Source: Cyclobacteriaceae bacterium
Lineage (GTDB): Bacteria; Bacteroidota; Bacteroidia; Cytophagales; Cyclobacteriaceae
Length of the DNA: 64,000 nucleotides
NCBI GenBank assembly: GCA_020832305.1
Contig: JAFIEV010000082.1
Coordinates: 372,001 to 436,000 of the forward strand
Direction of reading: 5' to 3'
Position numbers and translations under genes: made by a program. Below, piece by piece: positions 44,280 to 53,941 of the stretch (position 1 is the first letter of the stretch; every line of letters starts with the position of its first letter). Below the pieces are notes generated by a model, which was not told where the DNA came from, searched no databases, and worked only from the letters and a program-made list of their open reading frames with translations.

Positions 44280-46433
44280 ATGAGACGTTGCCAGTTAATA
44301 TTCATTATATGCCTGTTGAACCCCATGGTTTTTGCACAGACCGTCGTCAACGGTATTGTAAGAAATCAAAAATCTGAGCTTGTACCGGGAGTGAATGTAT
44401 ACCTAAAAGGTACTTATACTGGAACTACCTCAGCATCTGATGGAACCTTTGAGCTCTTGACTATTGATCAGGGGCTTCATACACTGGTCTTTCAATCCAT
44501 TGGCTATAAAACCTTGGAAGTGTCCATTCGCCTCTCTGGAGAAAAGATTGAACTTTTTCCTCTTCTAAGAGAAGCGATCAACGAACTGACGGCCGTCACC
44601 ATAACAGCAGGTGCCCTGGAAGCATCAGACGAAAATAAAGCAGTGGTGCTTCGGCCACTCGATATTGTGACCGTTCCCTCGGCCATGGGTGATATCATTG
44701 GGGCATTCCAGACCCTGCCCGGTACAGCCACCGTAGGCAATGACGGTCGCTTGTTTGTCAGGGGAGGAGATGCTTCTGAAACAGCCATCTTTATTGATGG
44801 TCTTAAAGTTGGAAATGCTTTTGGTACCACAGCCAGCAATGTGCCTGCCCGTACAAGATTTAACCCTAACTTGTTTAAAGGCTCATTTTTCAGTACCGGT
44901 GGCTACTCTGCTGAATTTGGCCATGCACTTTCTTCAGCCCTTTCCCTCAACAGCGTTGATATACCAATGAGATCGCAGGGGGATCTCAGCATTATGGGCA
45001 TTGGAGGCGGCTACAGCCAAACGCTCGTCGGTGAAAATAACAGCATTACAGCTTCGGCTAATTTTGTAGACCTGGCACCCTACCAAAAGCTGATAAGTCA
45101 AAACTTTGATTGGGAAAGAGCGCCCCAAAGTTGGGACGCGGAGTTGCTGGCGCGTCAAAAGATTGGAAATAATACCCTGCTCAAAGCCTACCTCCATACT
45201 GAAAATGGATCAATGAAAATCTGGCAGCCCAGGCCCGGTTCTGATGACCGTGGAACCTTACTGGGCGTAAACAACCGATACACCTTTACCCAGACTTCCC
45301 TTAAGCATACGGCTGTCAATGACTGGAGCTTTTATGGCGGGATTTCATATTCTGACAACATCGATGATTTGTCAGCGGATCAGATTCAGATCAGCAACCG
45401 AAACAGACTTCTCCACAGCAAGGCAGTGGCCGTGAAAGGATTATCCGACAGGGTCTCCATAAAAACAGGTTTTGAACATTTTCTTTTTAATTATTCCGAA
45501 GCATTAGCAGAGGAAGGATTTAAGAGAGAAGTGGCAGACCATCAATGGGCCTTATTCTCAGAGGCGGATCTGTATTTGAGCAATAGCCTGATTTTCAGAA
45601 CAGGAATACGGGCGGGGCACAGTGCTTTGGCGGGACAATCCTGGGTAGACCCAAGGCTATCACTGGCTTTTAAATTCAAGCATGAAGGCCAGCTTTCTTT
45701 TGCCGCGGGAAGGTATAGCCAGATGCCATTGGAAGAATTCAGAATTATAGAGCCCGAGCTGAACAATACCGAGGCTGTACATTATATCCTCAATTACTTC
45801 CTGAGCAAAAATGGAAGGACTTTGCGCGCTGAAAGTTTTTATAAAGACTACAGCCATTTAATCAACTTCGAAGGGCAAAGATTTCAATATCGCAACATCC
45901 GGCAAAGGGGCCATGGTTATGCCAGGGGTTTTGATGTATTCTTCAGGGACCAGAAAACCTTTAAAAGTACGGATTATTGGATCACATATAGCTTTGTAGA
46001 CAGTAAGAGGCAATTTGCAGGTTTTCAAAGCATGGTACAGCCTGGCTTTGCACCGCGACATAATGCCTCTGTAGTCATTAAACATTTTATTGCACCATTA
46101 AAATCTCAGGTAGGCATCTCATACGTCATCAATGATGGGTATAACTACACCAATCCAAACTTAGCCGGTGAGATGAATGCCAGGACCAGAGGATTCCGCG
46201 ACCTGAGCCTGGGTTGGAGCTACCTTCCAAAACCCAATCTGATCATCCATCTGGCCTGCTCTAATGTGTTGGGAAGGGACAACATTTTCGGGCACCAGTT
46301 CAGCCCGACACCCGATGAATCGGGAAGGTACGCAAGCCTTCCCATCCGGCAAACAGCTCCCAGGTTTGTTTTCCTGGGCATTTTCCTGACATTCAGTAAA
46401 GACAAAACAGCCAATCAATTGAATAACCTTTAA
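44280..46433 (+). CDS. TonB-dependent outer-membrane receptor
   Basis: 717 residues. Signal peptide to about 19, then a carboxypeptidase-regulatory-like domain (about 20-100: VVNGIVRNQKSELVPGVNVY), a plug domain (about 115-230: LPGTATVGNDGRLFVRGGDA) and a 22-strand barrel ending in a hydrophobic-aromatic strand (PRFVFLGIFLTFS). It is shorter than SusC-type receptors and has no SusD neighbour, so it is more like a metal, siderophore or peptide receptor. It heads a co-directional set with a TPR-like protein, kinase and regulator. Confidence 0.9.
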   Translation: MRRCQLIFIICLLNPMVFAQTVVNGIVRNQKSELVPGVNVYLKGTYTGTTSASDGTFELLTIDQGLHTLVFQSIGYKTLEVSIRLSGEKIELFPLLREAINELTAVTITAGALEASDENKAVVLRPLDIVTVPSAMGDIIGAFQTLPGTATVGNDGRLFVRGGDASETAIFIDGLKVGNAFGTTASNVPARTRFNPNLFKGSFFSTGGYSAEFGHALSSALSLNSVDIPMRSQGDLSIMGIGGGYSQTLVGENNSITASANFVDLAPYQKLISQNFDWERAPQSWDAELLARQKIGNNTLLKAYLHTENGSMKIWQPRPGSDDRGTLLGVNNRYTFTQTSLKHTAVNDWSFYGGISYSDNIDDLSADQIQISNRNRLLHSKAVAVKGLSDRVSIKTGFEHFLFNYSEALAEEGFKREVADHQWALFSEADLYLSNSLIFRTGIRAGHSALAGQSWVDPRLSLAFKFKHEGQLSFAAGRYSQMPLEEFRIIEPELNNTEAVHYILNYFLSKNGRTLRAESFYKDYSHLINFEGQRFQYRNIRQRGHGYARGFDVFFRDQKTFKSTDYWITYSFVDSKRQFAGFQSMVQPGFAPRHNASVVIKHFIAPLKSQVGISYVINDGYNYTNPNLAGEMNARTRGFRDLSLGWSYLPKPNLIIHLACSNVLGRDNIFGHQFSPTPDESGRYASLPIRQTAPRFVFLGIFLTFSKDKTANQLNNL

Positions 46434-46444
46434 ACAAACAAATT

Positions 46445-47113
46445 ATGAAAAAGCAGCAAATACCCGTGGTTTTATGCCTACTGATGATGAGCCATAGTTT
46501 GCCATCCTTAGCTTCCAATGAAGCGTATCAAAAAGCCATGCAGCTAGAAATCATCCAACTCTATCAGGCGGGATCCATCGATGCACTCCAAAAATCGGCC
46601 AATGCCTTTACCAGAATCGCCTCCATGAATCCGGATGAATGGTTGCCACATTATTATGCCGCCTGGGCCTATGTACATATGGGATTCCGAAGCCAGGGTA
46701 ACCTGAAAGAAAAAGACGGTTTTTATGCAGAAGCTAAAAAGCATACTGAAAAGGCCGGCAAGATTTCTACCAATAATTCCGAAATTGTCGCCTTGCAAGG
46801 GTACATCATAATGGGAGAACTGAGCGCCGACCCTGCTACCCGTGGACAGCAACTTTCGGCACTGGCCATGCAAACCTTTGGTAAAGCCATTTCCTTAGAC
46901 CAGGAAAACCCACGTGCCTTGTTAATGATGGCCCAAATGGAATGGGGAACTGCTCAGTTTTTTGGTCAGGGACCTGAAAAAGCCTGTGGATTACTTCAAT
47001 CCAGCCTGGCGCTTTTTGAGAAGGAATCAGCGACTGTGGAAAAAGAAAGCCTGAAGCCGGCCTGGGGCAAGGAATACGCGGAGGGATTGAAGGCAGAAAT
47101 CTGTACAAATTGA
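46445..47113 (+). CDS. Exported TPR-like protein
   Basis: 222 residues. Signal peptide about 1-24, then helical repeats: LQKSANAFTRIASMNPDEWLPHYYAAWAYVHMG, and TFGKAISLDQENPRALLMMAQMEWGTAQFFGQG. Similar proteins follow TonB receptors in other Bacteroidota. Located 11 nt after the receptor, so cotranscribed; probably a periplasmic partner of the receptor. Confidence 0.75.
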   Translation: MKKQQIPVVLCLLMMSHSLPSLASNEAYQKAMQLEIIQLYQAGSIDALQKSANAFTRIASMNPDEWLPHYYAAWAYVHMGFRSQGNLKEKDGFYAEAKKHTEKAGKISTNNSEIVALQGYIIMGELSADPATRGQQLSALAMQTFGKAISLDQENPRALLMMAQMEWGTAQFFGQGPEKACGLLQSSLALFEKESATVEKESLKPAWGKEYAEGLKAEICTN

Positions 47114-47184
47114 GTCGTTAGTATTAAATAGTCACGCAAAACGAGTAATTTGTATAGCTTTAATTATAAATACCCGGATAATCG

Positions 47185-48267
47185 ATGAGTAAAACTTTTT
47201 TCGGTCACGCTACGATTTTTAAAACTTTCAGAAGGTTTATCCTTCTGAACCTACTGATCGCCACCATACTGATGCTGGCTCAGTGCCCTGAATGCTTTCT
47301 GAGTTTTGACGGCCTGAATAAAATTAAAGTAGAATACATCTTTTCATTTTTAATGTCGTCGTCCATCAGCTTTGGGGGATTTAAAGTGGAGGAGTTTTAT
47401 GAAAAAAGAGTTTCTTGGATTAAAGCTCCATTGAAGCGTTTTATCCTTACCTCAAGTACTTATTTAACCTATACATTTATAGTAAGCTTTATTTTGATTT
47501 CAGCCTATGTGCTTATCAATGTAGAAGAAGTAGGTTTTCATAATATATCCTGGGCTATGATGGCAAGAAATACCATTTATCCCATATTGGTGGCTTTAAT
47601 CATCATTACCATTTTCATTTCCCGCTCCTGGCTTTTTGAATGGCGGAATGCCGCACTGGAGGCCGAGCAGCTCAAGACAGCCATGTTGAGTAGTCAGAAT
47701 CAGTTTCTCAAGGACCAGCTCAATCCGCACTTTTTGTTTAATTCCCTAAATACCCTGAGCAACCTGGTGTTTGATGATGCTGCAAAATCAGCTGATTTTA
47801 TACAACAATTATCCAAAATCTACCGGTATGTCCTGGATGTACAACAAGAGGAACTGGTAACACTGGAGCAGGAACTGGATTTTGCTGAAAATTATTTAAG
47901 CCTTCAAAAAATTCGTCTTGACAGCAGCCTGAATTACTCCATTCTTGTAAGTGAAAAAAATGAATTATATCTGCCTCCCTTAAGCCTGCAGCTACTTCTG
48001 GAAAATGCGATTAAGCACAATATTGCCAGTATGGAAAAACCACTTCGCATTAAAATATTGCAGGAGAAAGACAAACTCATCGTTCAGAACAATTTACAAT
48101 TAAAAACCATTGGCAATGAAGGTGGCAAAGGCATAGGTTTGGAGAATATTATAAAGCGCTATCAGTTGCTTAGCGATAAGAAACCGCTTGTGTTTAAAGA
48201 CCAGAATATATTTAGTGTTGAACTTCCTTTGCTTAGCATCTATAAATATGGAAATACTGATCATTGA
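47185..48267 (+). CDS. LytS-type sensor histidine kinase (His_kinase family)
   Basis: 360 residues. Four predicted membrane segments in residues 15-155 are followed by a His_kinase domain with His182 in LKDQLNPHFLFNSLNTL and an HATPase with LLLENAIKHN and GKGIGLENI. No extracytoplasmic sensor domain of size is present. The next gene, a LytTR regulator, overlaps by 20 nt and is its partner. Confidence 0.92.
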   Translation: MSKTFFGHATIFKTFRRFILLNLLIATILMLAQCPECFLSFDGLNKIKVEYIFSFLMSSSISFGGFKVEEFYEKRVSWIKAPLKRFILTSSTYLTYTFIVSFILISAYVLINVEEVGFHNISWAMMARNTIYPILVALIIITIFISRSWLFEWRNAALEAEQLKTAMLSSQNQFLKDQLNPHFLFNSLNTLSNLVFDDAAKSADFIQQLSKIYRYVLDVQQEELVTLEQELDFAENYLSLQKIRLDSSLNYSILVSEKNELYLPPLSLQLLLENAIKHNIASMEKPLRIKILQEKDKLIVQNNLQLKTIGNEGGKGIGLENIIKRYQLLSDKKPLVFKDQNIFSVELPLLSIYKYGNTDH

Positions 48268-48997
48268 AGATGAAAAGCCCGCAGCCGACAGGTTAAAAAC
48301 CCTTGTATCGGTACTCTTGCCGGATGCGCGGATTTATGGTCATATCGACAGCATCAACAGCGCGGTAAGCTGGTTTGAAAATCACCCGGCTCCGGATTTG
48401 ATTTTCTGCGATATCCACCTGGCCGACGGGCAGAGCTTTGAAATATTTGAGCGGATAAAAGTGAACTCACCCATCATTTTCACTACGGCTTACAACCAAT
48501 ATGCCATCAAGGCCTTTAAGCTCAATTCGGTAGACTATCTGTTAAAGCCGCTCGATCCGGCAGAATTGGAATCGGCCATTCAAAAATTTCAGCGACAAAC
48601 TTTAAACCTAAGTGTGGATATACATCAACTGAAAAGCCTTCTGCTTTCAGAACAAAGCTATAAGGAAAGATTTCTTATTAAAATCGGCGAAAAAATCCAC
48701 AGTCTGCCGGTAAGCGAGGTTTCCTTTTTCTTCACTGCAGAAAAGGCCACTTTTCTTCAAAACCATGATGGCCGTAAATACATTATTGACTATACCCTTG
48801 AACAACTGGAAAATCTGCTCAACCCCTCTCGTTTTTACCGCCTCAACCGAAAGTATATTGCCTCTTTCGAGTCTATAGAAGGTATTTTTTCGTACTCCAA
48901 CAGCCGGATGAAAGTAAAACTCAATAAATGCGATGATAATGATATCCTCATCAGCCGTGAAAAAACCGCTTCTTTCAAAGCCTGGCTTGACAGATAA
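48248..48997 (+). CDS. LytTR-family response regulator
   Basis: 249 residues from ATG 48248 (MEILIIEDEKPAADRL). Receiver domain with Asp55 in IFCDIHLADG, Lys in LLKPLD, and a LytTR DNA-binding domain (about 140-245: IKIGEKIHSLPVSEVSFFF, FYRLNRKYIASFESI). Works with the kinase encoded just upstream; the receptor and TPR-like genes are plausible targets. Confidence 0.93.
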   Translation: MEILIIEDEKPAADRLKTLVSVLLPDARIYGHIDSINSAVSWFENHPAPDLIFCDIHLADGQSFEIFERIKVNSPIIFTTAYNQYAIKAFKLNSVDYLLKPLDPAELESAIQKFQRQTLNLSVDIHQLKSLLLSEQSYKERFLIKIGEKIHSLPVSEVSFFFTAEKATFLQNHDGRKYIIDYTLEQLENLLNPSRFYRLNRKYIASFESIEGIFSYSNSRMKVKLNKCDDNDILISREKTASFKAWLDR

Positions 48998-49095
48998 AGT
49001 CTAAAATTCCTGAAGGTCCAGGGTAACACTTTATAGCCAACTGAAAAATCCATTTTCGCGCTTTGTGTATATTTGATGGTTGATAACAATTTCAT

Positions 49096-50133
49096 ATGCT
49101 CTCCATTACTATCAGGCGCTTTTGGATTAAACTCACCAGGTGGGAATACTGGCCCACCTGGATTGTCTATTTTCCTGTTTTTGTATATTATCTGTATTTA
49201 AGCCTGAAATCGGGATCGCTGTTGTTTTTCACAAGGGTAAATCCGGAAATGGAGATGGGCGGATTGTTTGGCGCATCAAAATACAGGCAATTAGAGCACC
49301 TGTCTGATGATTTCAAACCCATTACCCTATTGTTTCAACCGGGCATAGCCTCACAAGACCTGTTGGATAAATTGAATCGGGCAGGTATAAAATATCCATT
49401 TATTCTTAAACCTGATCTCGCGGAGCGTGGCCGTGGCGTGCATTTGGTGGAAGATGAATCATATCTGAAAAACCTATTGACAAAAGTTTCTTATCCGTTT
49501 ATTGTTCAGGAATACATTCAAGGTGAATTTGAGGCCGGCGTATTTGTTTACAAAATTCCGGGCAATACAAAAATAGAAATCCCTTCATTGGTCATTAAGG
49601 AATTTCTCACGGTACAAGGCGATGGCCGATCAAGTCTCCGTGAGCTGATGCTGAAAAAAGACCGGGCCCTGATGGCATTGCCAAAACTCAGCAAAAGGCT
49701 GGGCAGCAAAATGTTTGAAATACCTCCTGATAATGAAGAAATACATCTGGAACCCATAGGAAACCATAATCGCGGAACCAAATTTAGAGATGGCAGACAT
49801 TTAATACACCCAGGTATGTATGATTTTTATGCGGGCATAGTCAGACAATTGCCCGATTTCTTTTATGGAAGGTTTGACCTGCGGGCGAACAGCCAACATG
49901 TTTTTTTGCAGAATAGAAATATAAAAATTCTCGAGGTGAATGGAGTGAATGCAGAGCCCGCCCATATTTACGATCCGGGTACTTCCTTGATGTCAGGAAT
50001 AGTTACCTTATTAAAGCATTGGAACATTATATACAACATTGCGAGGGCTAACCAAAGCAATGGATACCCATTGCAAACATACAAGGAAGCATTACAACAT
50101 TACTGGCAATGGAGAAAAGCTGTAAGGATTTGA
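49096..50133 (+). CDS. Membrane-anchored ATP-grasp protein
   Basis: 345 residues. One hydrophobic segment at about 20-40 (WPTWIVYFPVFVYYLYLSL) precedes an ATP-grasp fold: YPFILKPDLAERGRGVHLV, YPFIVQEYIQGEFEAGVFV, and NRNIKILEVNGVNAEPAHI, where NGVNAEP resembles the Mg-binding end of D-Ala-D-Ala ligase-like enzymes. Substrate unknown; a carboxylate-amine ligase at the membrane is inferred. Located 98 nt after the LytTR regulator in the same direction. Confidence 0.7.
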   Translation: MLSITIRRFWIKLTRWEYWPTWIVYFPVFVYYLYLSLKSGSLLFFTRVNPEMEMGGLFGASKYRQLEHLSDDFKPITLLFQPGIASQDLLDKLNRAGIKYPFILKPDLAERGRGVHLVEDESYLKNLLTKVSYPFIVQEYIQGEFEAGVFVYKIPGNTKIEIPSLVIKEFLTVQGDGRSSLRELMLKKDRALMALPKLSKRLGSKMFEIPPDNEEIHLEPIGNHNRGTKFRDGRHLIHPGMYDFYAGIVRQLPDFFYGRFDLRANSQHVFLQNRNIKILEVNGVNAEPAHIYDPGTSLMSGIVTLLKHWNIIYNIARANQSNGYPLQTYKEALQHYWQWRKAVRI

Positions 50134-50163
50134 TATTGGGGCGAAGGAGTGTCGGAAAGGAAA

Positions 50164-50201
50164 TAAAAAAACCCATGAAACTTTTGCGGCTTCATGGGTT
50201 T
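50164..50201 (-). terminator. Terminator for the minus-strand lipoprotein gene
   Basis: Perfect 11-bp stem AAACCCATGAA (50169-50179) / TTCATGGGTTT (50191-50201) with an 11-nt loop. On the minus strand it is followed by a T-rich run, as expected for a rho-independent terminator 11 nt after the gene at 50212. The plus strand lacks a T-run but may still stall the convergent ATP-grasp transcript. Confidence 0.8.
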
Positions 50202-50211
50202 AAGAAATATT

Positions 50212-50811
50212 TTATACAACATCTACAAGAATAAACACCACACCAGCGAGTATAAGTAAGACACCAAACAAGCCCAACACACCTCCGGCGGCAAACAGCG
50301 TTTCGAGAATAAGCAGTATAATACCAATACCACCGAAAATCACGCCCAGTCGGGTGTATCCTGTAAGCTGACTGGGTGAATTCATTTCTTTAATGTCGAG
50401 GTTATTTTTGGAATGCGAGGCCTTTATGCTTTTCAGTTCGCCTTTGATTTCCTTGCGTAGTGCTCTCTTTTCTGATGCACTCATACTGGCGAGCGCCGTT
50501 TCAACTTTTCCCCGGTTTAATTCTTTCTGATCAGATTCAAGTCCTGTCAGTTTGATCAACTTCCCGGTAGCAGATTCAATATTTTCCTGTAATTCGTTGT
50601 TTGTATTTACCTGTTCTGAATTGCTGGTGAGAAGGGCATTGTCTTTAGGAGCCTCCTCCTGAGGCATTAATCGTTGGGTATTATGGCTGATGTGCTTAAA
50701 TTTATAGGCACTGGCATAATCAAATTTTCGCGTACCTGAGCAGGCGCTCATGACGAGTGCAACCATTACACCCATCAACAAAAATACTTGGTTTTTAGGC
50801 ATTTTCAGCAT
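50212..50811 (-). CDS. Small lipoprotein with C-terminal membrane segments, unknown function
   Basis: 199 residues. Lipobox VMSAC (Cys24) after a hydrophobic leader; a charged, Glu/Lys-rich helical middle (about 70-140) and a C-terminal strongly hydrophobic pair (about 153-199, LGVIFGGIGIILLILETLFAAGG). The layout is common in Bacteroidota envelope proteins, but the function is not recognised. Flanked by a terminator downstream. Confidence 0.65.
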   Translation of the reverse strand: MLKMPKNQVFLLMGVMVALVMSACSGTRKFDYASAYKFKHISHNTQRLMPQEEAPKDNALLTSNSEQVNTNNELQENIESATGKLIKLTGLESDQKELNRGKVETALASMSASEKRALRKEIKGELKSIKASHSKNNLDIKEMNSPSQLTGYTRLGVIFGGIGIILLILETLFAAGGVLGLFGVLLILAGVVFILVDVV

Positions 50812-50937
50812 GTTGATGTTTACATTTTAAGTGTCTGTAACAATTCAATTGTATTTTGGCATTGCAATATAAAATGAAAGGATAAATACGGCACCTATTT
50901 TAATAAAAAATTACCAGTATTGTTGATTATAATAGCA

Positions 50938-52785
50938 TTAAAAATGCTTTTCCATCCATTTTTGCAGCAGCAGGCAAGCCCATATCTCCTGGCTGAAATC
51001 GGCTTTTCGCATGGTATGTGCATCGATCATATTTTTCAAATTGGCAAATGAGACAAATTGGTACAATGCTGCATCCGGCTGGTAAAGCGATTCCAACAGG
51101 TACCTGCCTTCTTTTTTGCGCAGCCATTTGCCGAAGGGAAGTCCGAAACCTTCTTTTTTTCGGTACGCAAATTCGGCAGCCCCCATATTCTGCAATAATT
51201 TTTTAAGCATCCATTTTCTGCCTTTGGATATCAGATATAAGGCATCGGCATTTTGCGCCAATCGTTTAACATTTTCATCGAGATAAGGCATGCGCATTTC
51301 AAGTCCCCAGCGCATACTCATCTGATCGCTGATGGCCAGTACATCACTACTAAGGTAGCCGTGTTCATCCTGGTAAAGTGCTTTTCTAAAGAGTATTTCT
51401 GCATTAAGCGCAAATGCTGAAGCGTCATTTTTTAAATCAGGTGCAAGGTAGAGACCTTTGAGCTTTTGAAAATTCAAAAATGTGGTTTCAGGATTGGGAT
51501 CAATACCGGAAATGAGCTTTTTATACAGCCTGAAAGATTTTCTGAAAGGATGATCAAATCCATCTGGCAACCTTTCAGCACCATATTTTAACAGGGGCAG
51601 GGCTGGCATAAGTATACGGTAATAGCGGAGGTACTGATAATAAGCCCAATGCCGGTTGTAGCCGGCAAAAAGTTCATCGGCACCGGCACCGGATATAACA
51701 TATTTAACATGATCTGAGGCATATCTGCAGATTAACCAATTAGTATATGCGCCGTGATCAGCTACCGGCTGGTCTACCGATTCGAGGAAGTCTTCAAATA
51801 GGTCGAGATCTCTAACCTTCATTTCAATACAATGATGTTCTGCTCCAAATTGCTTTGCCGCCTTTCGGGCATAGAGGTAGTCTTGTGTACCAAAAGCACG
51901 CTCATTTTCTGAATTGACAAGAGAGAATACCGGAAGATTGTAAGATTGTTGTTGCAGTAAAGCCAGAAGCAAGGTTGAATCAACACCACCGCTTAAGAGC
52001 AGCCCGCCGGGTACCGCTGTTTGAATATGGCGTTGAATGGCCCTTTGCAGGACATTTTCAAGGTCTTTCAAACCGGGCCGGGCCTCTGTCTTATCTGTAT
52101 CTGCTATTTGCTGTGGCTTATGATGATAAAACTTTCCATCTAAATAACGAATCTGGCATCCATCTTCCAATTCATATACATGATTGATCAGGGTTTCGGG
52201 CTTGATGGGGTATCGATAGCTCAGATAGTTTTGAATTTGCCCTGTATTGAGTGATTTTTCTATTAAACTACTGGCCATAATGCCCCTGATCTCAGAAGAA
52301 GCGATGATAAAATCTTCATTTTGATAATAGAATAGAGGTTTCATCCCTGAAGGGTCCCTGGCCATAAGAATCAAGCCTTCCTGCAAATCTGCAAATACAA
52401 AACTGTACATACCTTCAAGGGCTTGCTGTCCGCTTTCGCGATGCAGGATAAGCCAATGCAGTAAAACTTCTGTATCGGACTGGCCATAAAAGTGGCAGCC
52501 TAAGGTTTCTAGCTTATTTCTGAGCGCTATGTAATTGTAGATTTCTCCATTATAGACAAGCACATACCGTCCATCATGGCTTTGCATGGGCTGGCTTCCA
52601 TACAAACTTTGGTCTGTTATGGCCAACCTGGAAGCTGAAAAATAAACCCGGCTTTTGTGGAGATATTCAAAATGCAGTTGTGAGGTTTCATCCGGACCGC
52701 GGTGTTGTGTTGCCGATGCCATTCGGGCGATGGGTACCTCATTAATTTTTAATTTTTTATCCAGTATAAAATTAAAACCGCACAT
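50938..52785 (-). CDS. asnB: Asparagine synthase (glutamine-hydrolysing)
   Basis: 615 residues. Transfers glutamine amide nitrogen to aspartate. N-terminal Ntn amidotransferase domain with nucleophile Cys2 (MCGFNFILD) and QHRGPDET; C-terminal synthetase domain with PP-loop LLSGGVDSTLLLALL and SGAGADELFAGYNRH. In Bacteroidota similar proteins can also amidate surface-polysaccharide or peptide substrates; no such cluster is adjacent, so the asparagine role is the default. Confidence 0.9.
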   Translation of the reverse strand: MCGFNFILDKKLKINEVPIARMASATQHRGPDETSQLHFEYLHKSRVYFSASRLAITDQSLYGSQPMQSHDGRYVLVYNGEIYNYIALRNKLETLGCHFYGQSDTEVLLHWLILHRESGQQALEGMYSFVFADLQEGLILMARDPSGMKPLFYYQNEDFIIASSEIRGIMASSLIEKSLNTGQIQNYLSYRYPIKPETLINHVYELEDGCQIRYLDGKFYHHKPQQIADTDKTEARPGLKDLENVLQRAIQRHIQTAVPGGLLLSGGVDSTLLLALLQQQSYNLPVFSLVNSENERAFGTQDYLYARKAAKQFGAEHHCIEMKVRDLDLFEDFLESVDQPVADHGAYTNWLICRYASDHVKYVISGAGADELFAGYNRHWAYYQYLRYYRILMPALPLLKYGAERLPDGFDHPFRKSFRLYKKLISGIDPNPETTFLNFQKLKGLYLAPDLKNDASAFALNAEILFRKALYQDEHGYLSSDVLAISDQMSMRWGLEMRMPYLDENVKRLAQNADALYLISKGRKWMLKKLLQNMGAAEFAYRKKEGFGLPFGKWLRKKEGRYLLESLYQPDAALYQFVSFANLKNMIDAHTMRKADFSQEIWACLLLQKWMEKHF

Positions 52786-52866
52786 GAATTCCTAATCAGA
52801 CTGATCGAAAGTCTGCAATAAACCAAAAAAAACCGATAGGATAAAAAAACAGAGTAATATCAGACC

Positions 52867-53097
52867 TTACAGAACATGAATGTTTTCACGTGCATATTGA
52901 AAAATATTTTCCATAATCTTTTCAGGAGCTTCTATACTAAGCTCGTCCATTTCTTTACGGAGTTCTTTCAAGGTGAGATATATTTCGTATAATGGCTCAT
53001 TTATGAGCAGGGCACATTCTATTTCATCACTTTCTTCTGAGTTGGTTTCGTGATAGATGTACCTTATCAGGTCGTTAAGGGTACAGGTTTCTGTCAT
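52867..53097 (-). CDS. Small protein paired with the ECF sigma factor
   Basis: 76 residues, acidic, no membrane span. Its ATG lies inside the end of the sigma factor gene (23-nt overlap), so translation is coupled. TLNDLIRYIYHETNSEESDEIECAL resembles the short N-terminal part of zinc-less anti-sigma proteins, but no catalytic or metal motif is present. It could be a cytosolic anti-sigma or co-regulator; inferred from context. Confidence 0.65.
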   Translation of the reverse strand: MTETCTLNDLIRYIYHETNSEESDEIECALLINEPLYEIYLTLKELRKEMDELSIEAPEKIMENIFQYARENIHVL

Positions 53098-53677
53098 AGG
53101 CCATATTATGTTTGATCATTTTCTTTCTAAGATTGATCAAAGCATATCTCATGCGACCAAGGGCAGTGTTAATACTTACACCGGTAGAATCGGCAATTTC
53201 CTTAAAGCTCATATCCATGTAGCTTCTCATAATCAGCACTTCTTTCTGCGCTGGAGGAAGTTCCTGAATAAGCTTTTTCAGCTTGTTATGCGTATCCTTT
53301 TTAATTTGAAGTTCCTCATAAGGAGCCTCAGCAAATTCCAGAGTATTAAACACATTGTTGCCGTCATCCATCACGATGGTTGGGTATCTTTTGAATTTTC
53401 TGAAAGTATCTATGGCCAGGTTATGAGCAATTCTCATAATCCAGGGTAGAAACTTTCCTTCTTCATTGTACCTTCCCCCATTAATGGTATTGATAGCTTT
53501 GATAAAAGTTTCCTGCAATAAATCCTCAGCCAAATACCTGTCTTTTACAATCAGGTTAATAGCTGTAAAAATTTTGTTTTTGTGTCGGTTGCTTAGTTCC
53601 TTAAAAGCCTCTTCGTCACCATTCCTGTAAAGTGATACCAGTTTGCTATCACTAATTGAATATTTCTTCATCTTCAA
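53075..53677 (-). CDS. ECF RNA polymerase sigma factor
   Basis: 200 residues. Region 2 (LVSLYRNGDEEAFKELSNRH to AEDLLQETFIKAINTI, GKFLPWIMRIAHNLAIDTFR) and region 4 (ELPPAQKEVLIMRSYMDMSFKEIADSTGVSINTALGRMRYAL) are complete. The usual membrane anti-sigma factor with a zinc motif is missing; the overlapping 76-residue gene takes its place. Targets unknown. Confidence 0.93.
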   Translation of the reverse strand: MKMKKYSISDSKLVSLYRNGDEEAFKELSNRHKNKIFTAINLIVKDRYLAEDLLQETFIKAINTINGGRYNEEGKFLPWIMRIAHNLAIDTFRKFKRYPTIVMDDGNNVFNTLEFAEAPYEELQIKKDTHNKLKKLIQELPPAQKEVLIMRSYMDMSFKEIADSTGVSINTALGRMRYALINLRKKMIKHNMAYDRNLYP

Positions 53678-53941
53678 TTGGCAATTAGTTAACGTAGAGT
53701 TTTATTTCATATTGCAGCTTTTAATTAGTTTCTGAAATTTGACCAATATCAAAGGTAATTAATCTGATTTTAACAAGCAATAACGGAAGTTTAATTCGTT
53801 ATTATTTGATGTTAAAAATTGTTAAAATGGCGGAGAAGTGAAGGGAATTTATTTTTTTCCTACAACCTCTCAACATTTTAGCCCGTAATACTATAACACA
53901 TTTGATGCATATAGGTTTTTACATATGTGCTCAGGCATATG

